Assembly: GCF_018128945.1 (NCBI RefSeq) | Contig: NZ_CP068393.1 | Location: forward strand, 1,178,001-1,242,000 | DNA: 64,000 nucleotides | Direction of reading: 5' to 3' | Source of the DNA: Aristaeella hokkaidonensis | GTDB taxonomy: Bacteria; Bacillota; Clostridia; Christensenellales; Aristaeellaceae | Shown here: positions 19,016 to 27,111 of the stretch, piece after piece | How the letters are laid out: every line of letters starts with the position of its first letter | Position numbering within the stretch: position 1 is the stretch's first letter | The notes under the pieces: generated by a model | Told to the model about the DNA's origin: nothing | The model's input: only the letters and a program-made list of their open reading frames with translations | The model's database searches: none | Made by a program: the position numbers and the translations under genes

Positions 19016-19048
19016 AGTTAAAATTCATATTCCGGAGGAATATCATCT

Positions 19049-20800
19049 ATGTCCCGTACAATCGGTATCGATCTTGGTACCACCAACTCTTGCGTTTCCT
19101 TCATGGAAAACGGCCGTGCGGTCGTGATCCCGAATGCTGAGGGTGGTCGTACAACGCCTTCTGTTGTTGCCTTTACAAAATCCGGCGAGCGTCTTGTCGG
19201 AATGACCGCGAAGCGCCAGGCCGTTACAAATGCTTCCCGTACATTCTCCTCTGTTAAGCGGGATATGGGTTCAGACAAGCGTTTCCAGGTGGATGGCAAA
19301 AGCTATACGCCCCAGGAAATTTCTGCCATGATCCTGCAGAAGCTCAAGGCGGATGCGGAAAGCTATATCGGTGAACCTGTTACCGATGCGGTAATCACTG
19401 TTCCTGCATATTTCTCCGATGCCCAGCGCCAGGCTACCAAGGATGCCGGTCTCATCGCCGGCCTCAACGTCCTGCGTATTATCAATGAGCCCACTTCCGC
19501 CGCTCTGGCTTACGGTTTTGATAAGGGTATGCCCTGCCGCGTCATGGTTTATGACCTGGGCGGCGGCACCTTTGACGTCAGTATCCTGGAAATCAACAGC
19601 GATACCATTGAAGTGCTTGCCACTGCCGGTAATAACCACCTGGGCGGCGATGACTTTGACCAGTGTATCGTCGGCTGGCTCCTGGAAGAGTTCCGTAAGG
19701 AGCATCATGTGGATATTTCCAAGGACCCCATGGCCATGCAGCGCCTGGCGGAAGCCGCGGAAAAAGCGAAGATTGAGCTTTCCGCTTCCACTTCTACCGT
19801 GATCAATCTGCCCTTTCTGGCGCAGAATGCTTCCGGTCCCATGCATCTGGAATGCACCCTGACCCGTGCCCGCTTTGATGACCTGACTGCCCACCTGGTT
19901 GCCGCCACCCGCGGCCCCGTACAGCAGGCTATGTCGGATGCCGGTATCAAGGCTTCTGACCTCAGCCGTGTGCTGCTCGTCGGCGGTTCCACCCGTATTC
20001 CTGCCGTGCAGGAAGAGGTTCGCTGCCTCACCGGTAAGGAGCCTGCCCGGGATATCAACCCGGATGAGTGTGTGGCCATGGGTGCCTGCCTCCAGGGCGG
20101 TGTGCTGACCGGCACGGTCAACTCCATCGTCTTGATCGATGTCACGCCCCTTTCCCTGGGTATTGAAACCCTGGGCGACGTCTTTGCAAAGATCATTGAC
20201 CGCAATTCTCCTCTGCCCTGTCAGCATTCCCAGGTTTTCACCACGGCCGCCAATTTCCAGACCAGTGTGGAAATCAATGTGCTCCAGGGGGAGCGTGAAA
20301 TTGCTTCTGCCAATAAGTCCCTGGGTAAATTCCGCCTCACCGGTATCCGCCGTGCCCTTCGCGGAATACCGCAGATTGAGGTCACCTTCTCTATCGACAC
20401 CAACGGTATTGTCCATGTCACTGCCCGTGACCTGGGCACCAACCGCAGCCAGGATATCACCATCTCCGGTTCCGGCAACATGAGCCGGGAGGAAATCGAC
20501 CGCGCCATCCGGGATGCCCAGCGCTACGCCGCTGAGGATAAACAGCGTAAGCAGTCCCAGCAGACCAGGGATGCCGCTGAGAACTTGCTGAATCAGGCCC
20601 GCCGCGCCCGCAAGAAGCTGAAGGACGAGGATAAGACCCGCCTGGATGTTTCCATCTCCGCTCTGGAGGAAGCGCTCCGCGGTTCTGATGAATACCGGAT
20701 CAAGACTGCATCCGAGGATCTGGACACCATTCTCCGGTCCGTCGGCACCTATGCTTCTTCTCCTGAAGGAGAGAATGACGATGGTGCCTATGATGCCTGA
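19049..20800 (+). CDS. Hsp70/DnaK-type chaperone (second-copy type)
   Basis: 583 residues. ATPase domain from residue 1: [13 protein letters not shown] (phosphate 1), [14 protein letters not shown] near 167-180 (phosphate 2), [17 protein letters not shown] near 308-324 (adenosine loop); the substrate-binding domain follows ([22 protein letters not shown]). The C-terminal lid is short, ending in an acidic tail without the usual conserved end. Shorter than a housekeeping DnaK (about 610-640) and without grpE or hrcA beside it; instead it is followed by DUF5685 and J-domain genes, so I take it for a specialised paralogue. AGGAGG ribosome site 8-10 bp upstream. No CIRCE seen. Confidence 0.93.
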   Translation: MSRTIGIDLGTTNSCVSFMENGRAVVIPNAEGGRTTPSVVAFTKSGERLVGMTAKRQAVTNASRTFSSVKRDMGSDKRFQVDGKSYTPQEISAMILQKLKADAESYIGEPVTDAVITVPAYFSDAQRQATKDAGLIAGLNVLRIINEPTSAALAYGFDKGMPCRVMVYDLGGGTFDVSILEINSDTIEVLATAGNNHLGGDDFDQCIVGWLLEEFRKEHHVDISKDPMAMQRLAEAAEKAKIELSASTSTVINLPFLAQNASGPMHLECTLTRARFDDLTAHLVAATRGPVQQAMSDAGIKASDLSRVLLVGGSTRIPAVQEEVRCLTGKEPARDINPDECVAMGACLQGGVLTGTVNSIVLIDVTPLSLGIETLGDVFAKIIDRNSPLPCQHSQVFTTAANFQTSVEINVLQGEREIASANKSLGKFRLTGIRRALRGIPQIEVTFSIDTNGIVHVTARDLGTNRSQDITISGSGNMSREEIDRAIRDAQRYAAEDKQRKQSQQTRDAAENLLNQARRARKKLKDEDKTRLDVSISALEEALRGSDEYRIKTASEDLDTILRSVGTYASSPEGENDDGAYDA

Positions 20801-20811
20801 GGAGGCGCGTC

Positions 20812-21666
20812 ATGTTCGGATATGTAGCCCCTGTTTTATCAGTCCTCACGGATGAGCAGAAGCAGCGTTACCGCTCTGTTTACTGCGGTGTCTGTCATGC
20901 GCTGAAGAGCCGTCATGGCCAGTCCGGCCGGCTTTCTCTCAGCAATGACATGACCTTCCTCGCTCTGCTTCTCTCCTCGCTCTATGAGCCGGATACTACC
21001 CAGGCCTCTGCCCGCTGCGGCATTCATCCTGTGAAGAAGCATCCCTTCTGTTCTTCTTCCATGATCGACTATGCCGCGGATATGAATGCCCTCCTCTTCT
21101 ACTGGAAGTGTGAGGACCAGCGCATGGACGATCATTCCCTCGTCGGGAAAACCGGTGAAACCCTCTTCCGCAAGGCTGCGAAGAAAGTTCGCACCCAGTG
21201 GCCGGCACAGTCCGTTGCCGTGGAACAGGCTCTTTCTGAGCTCTGGAAGGAAGAAAAGAAGACAATCCCGGATCCGGACCGCCTCTGCAATCTTTCCGGT
21301 GAAATGCTCGGTGCGGTCTTCGTACCAAAGCCGGACGACATGTGGGCGCCGATACTACGTTCAGTTGGCAACAGTCTCGGCCGCTTCATCTACTGGATGG
21401 ACGCCTGGGAGGATTACGACGCGGATCACAGGAAACGCCGTTTCAATCCCCTGGACGTTTACCATGACCGGCCGGATTATGAAGACTTCTGCAAGGAAAC
21501 CCTGGAGCTGCTGATCGCTGAAGCAGCCAACAGCTTCGAGATTCTCCCCCTGGAGCAGGATCTCGATCTCCTGCGGAATGTCATGTACAGCGGTGTGTGG
21601 CAGCGTTATACGCTGATCACCGAAAAGAAACAGAAACAAAGAAAGGAGGATGCCCATGCCGAATGA
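20812..21666 (+). CDS. DUF5685 family protein
   Basis: 284 residues, soluble. The start [20 protein letters not shown] then [13 protein letters not shown] matches the DUF5685 family, whose members commonly stand between Hsp70 and J-domain genes in Clostridia. Visible features are a CxxC pair (YCGVC, residues 25-29), further Cys/His positions ([13 protein letters not shown]) and the segment [24 protein letters not shown], rich in Asp/His, which could bind metal. No function is established. The ATG follows the hsp70 stop by 11 bp with GAGGAGG overlapping that stop; its 3' end overlaps the J-domain gene by 11 bp. Co-translation suggests a chaperone-linked role. Confidence 0.85.
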   Translation: MFGYVAPVLSVLTDEQKQRYRSVYCGVCHALKSRHGQSGRLSLSNDMTFLALLLSSLYEPDTTQASARCGIHPVKKHPFCSSSMIDYAADMNALLFYWKCEDQRMDDHSLVGKTGETLFRKAAKKVRTQWPAQSVAVEQALSELWKEEKKTIPDPDRLCNLSGEMLGAVFVPKPDDMWAPILRSVGNSLGRFIYWMDAWEDYDADHRKRRFNPLDVYHDRPDYEDFCKETLELLIAEAANSFEILPLEQDLDLLRNVMYSGVWQRYTLITEKKQKQRKEDAHAE

Positions 21667-22477
21667 TCCATTTGCGGTACTGGGTCTGAATTCCTCCGCA
21701 ACCGAGGACGAGATCAAATCCGCCTACCGGAAGCTGGCCAAGAAATATCACCCGGACCTGAACCCCGGCGATAAAGCCGCGGAAGAGAAGATGCGGGAGG
21801 TCAATGAGGCCTATACCCGAGCCCTGCAGATCAAGAAGACCGGCAAGGATCCTTATCAGAATCCCTATAGTTCTTCCGGTTCTTCCGGTGCGTCAGGCTA
21901 TTACAATCCCTTCGGCGGCAGTTACGGCGGCTATGGCAGCTCCCAGGGCAGTTATGGCCAGGGCAGTTACGGTGGTAACGGCGGCCAGGGCGGTGATCCC
22001 TTCGGGGATTTCGGCTTCGGCTTTGATCCCTTCTCCGCTTTCTTCGGCGGCCAGCAGGGCGGCTATCAGCAGCAAACCCGTTACCGTACGCGGAACTATT
22101 CCAATCCAGAGCTGAAGACTGCCGAGAATCATGTTCTCGCCAACCGTTATCACGACGCAATCACCCAGCTCAACCGGGTTCCTACCCATGACGCCGACTG
22201 GCATGCACTCTATGCTCGTGCGGATATGGGGCTTGGCAACCGGATTTCCGCTCTCGATCATGCCCGTGCCGCAGTCCGTATGGCACCCAATGATCCGGAC
22301 TTCCAGGCTCTGCTGAACACCATTGAGTCAGGCCGCCAGGCTTATCGCCAGGCCCGCAGCAGCGGTTACGATTTCCGTTCCGCCATCTGTTCCAATCCCT
22401 GCCTCACCTGCATCGTCGCCAACATGTTCTGCAATTGCTGTTTGGGTGGGTGCGGAAGGTATGGAATGTTCTGTTAA
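21656..22477 (+). CDS. J-domain protein with helical repeat and Cys-rich tail
   Basis: 273 residues from the second ATG (21656), placed six bases after AAAGGAGG; the ATG at 21650 is too close to that site. N-terminal J domain (residues 1-65) with the HPD signature in [19 protein letters not shown], which stimulates Hsp70 ATP hydrolysis. A Gly/Ser/Tyr-rich linker (about 70-145) is followed by TPR-like helices ([40 protein letters not shown]) and a tail with many Cys ([20 protein letters not shown]) that may bind zinc or insert in a membrane. Lacks the DnaJ zinc-finger domain, so it is a class C J-protein and the likely partner of the Hsp70 at 19049. Confidence 0.92.
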   Translation: MPNDPFAVLGLNSSATEDEIKSAYRKLAKKYHPDLNPGDKAAEEKMREVNEAYTRALQIKKTGKDPYQNPYSSSGSSGASGYYNPFGGSYGGYGSSQGSYGQGSYGGNGGQGGDPFGDFGFGFDPFSAFFGGQQGGYQQQTRYRTRNYSNPELKTAENHVLANRYHDAITQLNRVPTHDADWHALYARADMGLGNRISALDHARAAVRMAPNDPDFQALLNTIESGRQAYRQARSSGYDFRSAICSNPCLTCIVANMFCNCCLGGCGRYGMFC

Positions 22478-22556
22478 AAACATTCCATAACAACTCTACA
22501 CTTTTCACTCTTCAGTCATCACTGTTAACTCTTAACTTTTCACTGTAAGTTACTAT

Positions 22557-22603
22557 CATTTTTAAGTTTTAAGTTTTAAGTTTTCAGTATTCATTTTCTC
22601 TTT
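22557..22603 (+). repeat. TTTTAAG heptamer repeat block with ACTATCAT leader
   Basis: TTACTATCAT joined directly to TTTTTAAG, TTTTAAG, TTTTAAG, TTTTCAGTATTCATT. Looks like a hairpin-array leader with no hairpin left, linking the two repeat families. Confidence 0.75.
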
Positions 22604-22623
22604 CGTAGAAAGGAGTCCTTCAA

Positions 22624-23037
22624 ATGTCTTTTCTCCAGCGCCTCAAAGAACGTCTAGCCATTTTCATGCAGGGTCGCCATGGCCCCGACAATCTCGGTAT
22701 GTTCACCCTTCTTTCCGGTCTTGTGACTTCCATTCTGGGCAGCTTCACCGGCATCGGTCTGTTCTCCCTTGTCGGTTTCGCCCTCTACGTCACAACCGTC
22801 TTCCGTATGCTTTCTCGTAACAACACCAAGCGTATTGAAGAAAACCGGAAGTACATCGACCTGACCTCCAACTGGAAGCTGAAGTCCAGCCAGTTCATCA
22901 AACGTATGAAGAACAGCAAAGACTATAAGTACTTCAAGTGCCCCAACTGTAAAGTCCTTCTCCGCATGAAGCGCGGATCCGGCGAACGCGACATCACCTG
23001 TGTCCGCTGTGGCCACCAGTTCAAGCAGAAGTCTTGA
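22624..23037 (+). CDS. Small membrane protein with C-terminal zinc ribbon
   Basis: 137 residues after AAAGGAGT. Residues 24-60 hold two hydrophobic segments (LGMFTLLSGLVTSILGSF, GIGLFSLVGFALYVTTVF); a basic linker follows; the C-terminus has CPNC ... CVRCGHQF (about residues 105-131), a zinc-ribbon pattern. No family assignment beyond this. It is the last gene of the plus-strand chaperone group, 146 bp after the J-domain gene, and may be a membrane accessory of that group; this is inference from position only. Confidence 0.75.
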   Translation: MSFLQRLKERLAIFMQGRHGPDNLGMFTLLSGLVTSILGSFTGIGLFSLVGFALYVTTVFRMLSRNNTKRIEENRKYIDLTSNWKLKSSQFIKRMKNSKDYKYFKCPNCKVLLRMKRGSGERDITCVRCGHQFKQKS

Positions 23038-23051
23038 TAATTATGCATGTT

Positions 23052-23082
23052 AAAACAGATACACCTTATCGTGTATCTGTTT
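23052..23082 (+). terminator. Rho-independent terminator of the zinc-ribbon gene
   Basis: ACAGATACAC / GTGTATCTGTTT, loop CTTATC, 15 bp after the stop codon. Confidence 0.85.
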
Positions 23083-23132
23083 CGGGGATCAATTCAATTG
23101 ATTCCTAGTTGTAATGTGTCCACTGCGCAAAA

Positions 23133-23226
23133 ACGGCAAGAGTGTGACTGCAGGGACTGATAGTCTGTCACTGTTTTCGAAGAAAATGTGACTGAGTGTC
23201 TGTCCCTTTGTCACTGCTCTTGCCGC
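23133..23226. repeat. ~92-bp nested hairpin element, copy 1
   Basis: CGGCAAGAG ... CTCTTGCCG outer arms, then GTGAC/GTCAC, AGGGAC/GTCCCT, GTCAC/GTGAC and an inner TTTTC/GAAAA stem. A second copy at 54430 differs by a compensatory pair (GGGGAC/GTCCCC). Resembles a small non-autonomous mobile hairpin. Confidence 0.85.
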
Positions 23227-23275
23227 CTATTTTCTTCTATTTCGGCCAGTTAAACGAATTCCATAATGTGCAAAC

Positions 23276-23556
23276 ATAGGCTGTCATTCCGAGCGAGTGG
23301 AGGGCGAACCTCTGAGGGCAGCCAGTGGCTGAAATTCCGTCAGAGGTGAGGTCAACCGAAAGGGAGTGAACTCTCCAGTGGGGAGCGAAGGAAGCGGTGA
23401 CCCAGTGGGTCATTTGCCGAAAGCAAAAGCGCCCTGAACGAGTCAATCGAAGCAAGCAGCAGGTTGAAGCGCTAGCGATACCTGCTGCGCCGACTGAGAT
23501 TGCGGAACAGTCACGACCTTTGAGGTTGCGGATATCCCTTACTAAGGGCGAAGCCC
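23276..23556 (+). repeat. Long interspersed repeat with CCAGTGG-apex hairpins
   Basis: Starts TGTCATTCCGAGCGAGTGG and ends ATATCCCTTACTAAG, then an AGGGC/GCCCT hairpin. About 195 bp from CAACCGAAAGGGAG onwards is identical to 33098-33293. Includes AGCCAGTGGCT, CTCCAGTGGgGAG and GACCCAGTGGGTC hairpins. Resembles the 'CHSER' interspersed repeats seen in many bacterial genomes. Open frames across it are repeat artefacts. Confidence 0.9.
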
Positions 23557-23567
23557 TAACAACAATC

Positions 23568-23646
23568 AGAAAATTCGCACCTTTAGGGTGCGATTTTCTC
23601 CACCATTATTCATTTTTCAGTCTTAAGTCTTCAGTTTTAAGTAAGA
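23568..23646 (+). repeat. Hairpin plus TTTTAAG heptamer block
   Basis: AGAAAATTCGCACC / GGGTGCGATTTTCT stem (one bulge), then CCACCATTATTCATTTTTCAG, TCTTAAG, TCTTCAG, TTTTAAG. Confidence 0.8.
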
Positions 23647-23656
23647 AAAGCAGCTC

Positions 23657-23914
23657 TCAGCTTGCTTTTCCCCTAAGCATTTCCGCAGCGTATCCAGTAA
23701 CAAAATAGCTCCTCTTCGCCTTCTCGCTCTTTGCCAGCAGCCCTTCATTAACCATCCTCTTCAGGTACCCGGCCGTGGTGGAAGTAGACTGCAGTCCCGC
23801 CGCGATTCCGATTTCCCGTACGGAGGGCTGTCTGCCCTGCTCAGTCGCGAAGTTCAGCATATATTCCATAATCTGTATTCTCTTCTCATGATTTCTCGGC
23901 GGATGCTTCTGCAT
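23657..23914 (-). CDS. Small winged-HTH protein resembling the LexA DNA-binding domain
   Basis: 85 residues from ATG 23914, six bases after GGAAG. The sequence RIQIMEYMLNFATEQGRQPS then VREIGIAAGLQSTSTTAGYL corresponds to the N-terminal winged helix of LexA (REI-x2-A-x-GL-x-S motif), but the auto-cleavage domain is absent. Begins two bases after the stop of the S24-type repressor gene, so both are in one operon. It may bind LexA-like operators without being cleavable; this is inference. The end of the gene folds into a hairpin (AAAAGCA/TGCTTTT, about 23645-23670) with the stop near the loop. Confidence 0.8.
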   Translation of the reverse strand: MQKHPPRNHEKRIQIMEYMLNFATEQGRQPSVREIGIAAGLQSTSTTAGYLKRMVNEGLLAKSEKAKRSYFVTGYAAEMLRGKAS

Positions 23915-23916
23915 TG

Positions 23917-24744
23917 TCATCTTCCTTTCTGCTCGTATTCTTCCCAGGCCCGGACGCTCTCGTCGTCTGCCCAGGCGTCTGCTTTTACTTTTCCGATTAC
24001 CCGGCCCACGCAGTGTACCGGCTCATTTTCACTGAAGGTAAGCGGCGCGTATGCCGGATTGTGGCTGTGCAGCCCGTCCTTCTGGTATTCCTTGATATAA
24101 CCCGTATCTCCGCAGATGAAGACGCCGATCTCGCCTTCCCGTACGCTTCCGGTATGCTTCACCAGCACCATATCTCCATTCGCGAAGGTGGGCTCCATAC
24201 TGTTACCGTTGACCCGAATGATTTCATCCGCAATCTCCGTCATGCTGTCAGCAAACAGGAACACTTCTTCGCCCCTGGTAGCTTCAAGCGTTTCACCGGG
24301 ACCGGCGGATGCAGCCAGTTCGTTCCGGAACAGCCGGATGATCTTACGCGGAACCCTGGTATCTTCCTGCATGTCAGCCAGTACGTCCATCTGCCGCAGG
24401 ATCACCTGCCGGTTATATTGATTCAGGGAGGAATACTTCCGCAGCAGCGTTGCCCGCTCATCCGGCCGGATACCGCTCAGGTCATAGATATTCTCTCCGC
24501 TCTTATCCGGATAGCCGAAGAACTCTTCCAGGGAGATATCCAGCGCCTCACAGATCACGGGAACGCTTCCCACGTCCGGACGGCTTCTCCCGGCTTCCCA
24601 GGCACCTACGGCATTCTTACCGACCTTCACCAGGGCGCCCAGCTCTTCCTGGTTCATTTTCTTGGCCTTCCGCTGACGGCGGATCAGCTCTCCGTATGCG
24701 ATCCCGGCGTTATTGGTCATTCCGTTCGAATCGCTCCTGGCCAT
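23917..24744 (-). CDS. XRE-type repressor with S24 (LexA-like) peptidase domain
   Basis: 275 residues from ATG 24744 (AAGGGGAG upstream); 41 more codons are open but lie over the promoter. N-terminal XRE HTH at about residues 18-70 (MNQEELGALVKVGKNAVGAWEAGRS). C-terminal S24 domain with catalytic Ser in NGNSMEPTFANGDMVLVK (about 178) and Lys in GYIKEYQKDGL (about 217), as in phage CI-type and HdiR-like repressors that self-cleave on DNA damage. The promoter spacer holds the palindrome AGCACAA-N5-TTGTGCT, a probable autoregulatory operator. Host stress regulator or domesticated prophage repressor; no phage genes are nearby. Confidence 0.92.
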   Translation of the reverse strand: MARSDSNGMTNNAGIAYGELIRRQRKAKKMNQEELGALVKVGKNAVGAWEAGRSRPDVGSVPVICEALDISLEEFFGYPDKSGENIYDLSGIRPDERATLLRKYSSLNQYNRQVILRQMDVLADMQEDTRVPRKIIRLFRNELAASAGPGETLEATRGEEVFLFADSMTEIADEIIRVNGNSMEPTFANGDMVLVKHTGSVREGEIGVFICGDTGYIKEYQKDGLHSHNPAYAPLTFSENEPVHCVGRVIGKVKADAWADDESVRAWEEYEQKGR

Positions 24745-24775
24745 ACTTTTCTCCCCTTTTCTCTTTGCTGTTGAC

Positions 24776-24805
24776 ATTATAGCACAATATTTTTGTGCTT
24801 GTAAA
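24776..24805 (-). promoter_or_regulatory. Promoter of the S24 repressor operon
   Basis: Minus strand TTTACA (24805-24800), 18-bp spacer, TATAAT (24781-24776). The spacer is filled exactly by the palindrome described separately. Confidence 0.8.
24781..24799. promoter_or_regulatory. Probable autoregulatory operator AGCACAA-N5-TTGTGCT
   Basis: Perfect 7-bp inverted repeat between the -35 and -10 boxes of the repressor gene, plus a half-site TTTTGTGC at about 24814-24821 just upstream of the -35. Confidence 0.75.
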
Positions 24806-24884
24806 GAATTAATTTTGTGCTCGCTTCTATAAATAACAATATTATTGTTCAATATATACAGATACAACTCTCAGTATGTCATCC

Positions 24885-25382
24885 TGAGCAAGCCGAAGGC
24901 GCATCGAAGGATCTCCCCGGCCGCAGCCGTAAAAGCAACTTACACATTCGTCGGTAGACGAATATTTCACATCGATCGAAGATCGATATTTCATTTTCAA
25001 CTCTGTCTTTGTTTTAATTCTGAATTCTTAATTCTGAGCAAGCCGAAGACGCGTCGAAGGATCTCCCCGGCCGCAGCCGTAAAAGCAACTTACACATTCG
25101 TCGGTAGACGAATATTTCACGTTTGACGAAGTCAAACATTTCATATTGGCCAACGGCCAATATTTCACATTGATCAAAGATCGATATTTCATTTTCAACT
25201 CTGTCTTTGTTTTAATTCTGAATTCTTAATTCTGAGCAAGCCGAAGGCGCGTCAAAGGATCTCCCCGGCCGCAGCCGTAAAAGCAACTTACATATTCGTC
25301 GGTAGACGAATATTTCACATCGATCGAAGATCGATATTTCATTTTCAACTCTGTCTTTGTTTTAATTCTGAATTCTTAATTC
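24885..25382 (+). repeat. Three tandem composite repeats with hairpin arrays
   Basis: Units start TGAGCAAGCCGAAG at 24885, 25035 and 25233. Each has a GATCTCCCCGGCCGCAGCCG segment, AAAAGCAACTTACA, hairpins joined by ATTTCAC, and the tail TTTTCAACTCTGTCTTTG plus GAATTCTTAATTCTG. Units 1 and 3 are 150 bp; unit 2 is 198 bp because of two extra 24-nt hairpin modules (arms GTTTGAC/GTCAAAC and ATTGGCC/GGCCAAT). 24806-24884 shows no gene. Confidence 0.95.
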
Positions 25383-25399
25383 TGAATTCTGAATTTCAC

Positions 25400-25428
25400 T
25401 TGTTTCCCTTAACTAATTCCCTTATACT
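25400..25428 (+). promoter_or_regulatory. Sigma-A type promoter of argF
   Basis: TTGTTT (25400-25405), 17-bp spacer, TATACT (25423-25428), 30 bp before the argF start. Confidence 0.6.
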
Positions 25429-25457
25429 AGTTCTATCTTTTTCTTGAGGTGATATTT

Positions 25458-26456
25458 GTGAATCCTTTCAAAGGTAAAAGCTTCCTGAAGCTTCTTGATT
25501 TTACCCCCGCTGAGATCTCTTCCCTGCTCGATCTGGCTGCCGACCTGAAGGCAAAAAAGAAAGCAGGCATTCCGCATGCCTGCTGTGCCGGGAAAAACGT
25601 TGCCCTGATCTTCGAAAAGACCAGTACCCGTACCCGTTGCTCTTTTGAGGTTGCCGCCTATGATCTGGGAATGAACTGCACCTATCTGGATCCTTCCGGA
25701 AGCCAGATCGGTAAAAAAGAAAGTATTGCCGATACCGCCCGTGTTCTGGGCCGCATGTATGACGGCATTGAATACCGTGGTTACGGTCAGAATATCGTGG
25801 AAGACCTGGCGAAGTATTCCGGCGTTCCGGTCTGGAATGGCCTCACCAATGAGTTCCATCCTACCCAGATCCTGGCCGACTTCCTGACAGTCAAGGAGCA
25901 CTTCGGAGATCTGAAGGGCATCAAGCTCGTCTATATGGGTGATGCCCGTTACAACATGGGCAATTCCCTCATGGTGGGCTGTGCCAAGATGGGCATGCAT
26001 TTCGTCGCCTGCGCGCCGGAAAAGTACTGGCCCAATTCCGCTCTCATTGATACCTGCAGGAAGATCGCCGCTGAAACCGGCGCTGTCCTGGAGTTTGAGG
26101 ACGACGTCGATAAGGCCGTTGCCGGTGCCCACGTCATCTATACTGACGTCTGGGTCTCCATGGGTGAGCCGGACAGCGTCTGGGAAGAGCGCATCCGCGA
26201 TCTGCTTCCCTACCGCGTCACGTCCGCTGTCATGGGCAAAGCCGGTTCACAGTGTGTGTTCATGCACTGCTTACCGTCCTTCCACGATCTTAAAACCTCT
26301 ATCGGCCGTTCCATCTTCGAGAAGTTTGGCATTGACTGCATGGAAGTCACCGACGAAGTCTTTGAGTCTCCTGCCTCCATCGTATTCGATGAAGCTGAGA
26401 ACCGTATGCACACCATCAAAGCAGTCATGTCCTCCTCTCTCGCAGAAGATCTTTAA
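25458..26456 (+). CDS. argF: Ornithine carbamoyltransferase
   Basis: 332 residues. Makes citrulline from ornithine and carbamoyl phosphate (arginine synthesis, or the reverse in the arginine deiminase pathway). Start taken as GTG 25458, five bases after AGGTGA; an upstream GTG overlaps that ribosome site. Carbamoyl-phosphate motif [14 protein letters not shown] (about residues 53-66), HPTQ near 134, ornithine loop DVWVSMGEP (about 234) and HCLPSFHD (about 271). The DxWxSMG motif marks OTC rather than aspartate transcarbamoylase. Stand-alone; no other arg genes nearby, so biosynthetic versus catabolic use is undecided. Confidence 0.96.
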   Translation: MNPFKGKSFLKLLDFTPAEISSLLDLAADLKAKKKAGIPHACCAGKNVALIFEKTSTRTRCSFEVAAYDLGMNCTYLDPSGSQIGKKESIADTARVLGRMYDGIEYRGYGQNIVEDLAKYSGVPVWNGLTNEFHPTQILADFLTVKEHFGDLKGIKLVYMGDARYNMGNSLMVGCAKMGMHFVACAPEKYWPNSALIDTCRKIAAETGAVLEFEDDVDKAVAGAHVIYTDVWVSMGEPDSVWEERIRDLLPYRVTSAVMGKAGSQCVFMHCLPSFHDLKTSIGRSIFEKFGIDCMEVTDEVFESPASIVFDEAENRMHTIKAVMSSSLAEDL

Positions 26457-26465
26457 TCTGTTTCT

Positions 26466-26511
26466 TCCAAAAACCACCGGCTTCATTCTGAACCCGGTGG
26501 TTTTCTTTTTA
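26466..26511 (+). terminator. Rho-independent terminator of argF
   Basis: AAACCACCGG / CCCGGTGGTTTTCTTTTT, about 10 bp after the stop codon. Confidence 0.88.
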
Positions 26512-26523
26512 ATCAGCTGATCT

Positions 26524-26680
26524 ATATATCACATTGGCCGCCAGGCCAATATTTCACATCTGCCGTAGGCAGATATTTCACAAAGCCGCTTTGCGGCTTT
26601 ATTTCATATATGAAAGCAAATTCGTTGCTTTCATATATTTCACCCAATGAAGTAGAAGAATTATTCTTCTACTTCATTGG
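26524..26680 (+). repeat. Hairpin array, ATTTCAC-linker class (5 hairpins), last one enclosing a stop codon
   Basis: Stems ATTGGCC/GGCCAAT, ATCTGCC/GGCAGAT, AAAGCCGC/GCGGCTTT, ATATGAAAGCAA/TTGCTTTCATAT, then a perfect 17-bp stem (26644-26660 with 26664-26680) whose 3-nt loop is the stop codon of the PspC gene. Confidence 0.92.
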
Positions 26681-26855
26681 CCTCGGGCATAATCAGCGCA
26701 GCAGCGATGTAAGCCAGCAGGCCGGTTCCGGCAGCCATGGAGATCACGACGAACGCCAGGCGGATCAGGGTAGGATCAGCATTCAGGTATTCAGCGATAC
26801 CGCCGCACACGCCGCAGATTTTTCTATTCTTGTTGCTCTTGCACAGTTTCTTCAT
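26661..26855 (-). CDS. PspC domain protein
   Basis: 64 residues from ATG 26855, nine bases after TTGGAGG. The motif KICGVCGGIAEYLNADPTLIRLAF followed by one hydrophobic segment (VVISMAAGTGLLAYIAAALIM) is the PspC domain, found in phage-shock and envelope-stress proteins of Gram-positive and Gram-negative bacteria. Likely a small inner-membrane stress protein. Encoded alone. The last 17 nt of the CDS (residues ANEVEE) are mirrored exactly beyond the stop codon as a palindrome. Confidence 0.93.
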   Translation of the reverse strand: MKKLCKSNKNRKICGVCGGIAEYLNADPTLIRLAFVVISMAAGTGLLAYIAAALIMPEANEVEE

Positions 26856-26995
26856 TGTTTTCATCCTCCAATAATTTATCTCTTTCGCATTTCGTAAACT
26901 CATCGTTTACATGTATCATTATATCCACGCTTCCTTTGAAAATAAGGGACAGAACATTAGAAGTAGATTAATACTTCCCTCCTATGTTCTAATAA

Positions 26996-27024
26996 AATAG
27001 CACTGCTTCTTCAGAAGCAGTGCT
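26996..27024. terminator. Terminator hairpin AGCACTGCTTCT/AGAAGCAGTGCT
   Basis: 12-bp perfect stem, 2-nt loop, then TTTCCGCCATTTTTAAG. Shares the CTTCT..AGAAG apex with other terminators in this repeat context. Confidence 0.75.
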
Positions 27025-27070
27025 TTCCGCCATTTTTAAGTTTTAAGTCTTAAGTTTTCAGTTTTAAGTA
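27025..27070 (+). repeat. TTTTAAG heptamer repeat block
   Basis: CCGCCATTTTTAAG, TTTTAAG, TCTTAAG, TTTTCAG, TTTTAAG. Confidence 0.85.
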
Positions 27071-27073
27071 AAC

Positions 27074-27105
27074 GAAAAAAGGAATGGTTTCCCATTCCTT
27101 TTATT
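27074..27105 (-). terminator. Terminator of the decarboxylase operon
   Basis: AAAAGGAATGG / CCATTCCTTTT, 7 bp beyond the oadB stop. Confidence 0.85.
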
Positions 27106-27111
27106 CGTTGA

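Noticed and set aside
23397..23708. Open frame of about 100 codons, with an almost identical frame at 33146-33376
   Set aside because: Both are read through copies of the same interspersed repeat; no ribosome site, and the amino-acid identity is a by-product of DNA identity.
23657..23914. LexA itself
   Set aside because: Only the winged-helix part is present; the auto-cleavage domain with its Ser/Lys pair is missing.
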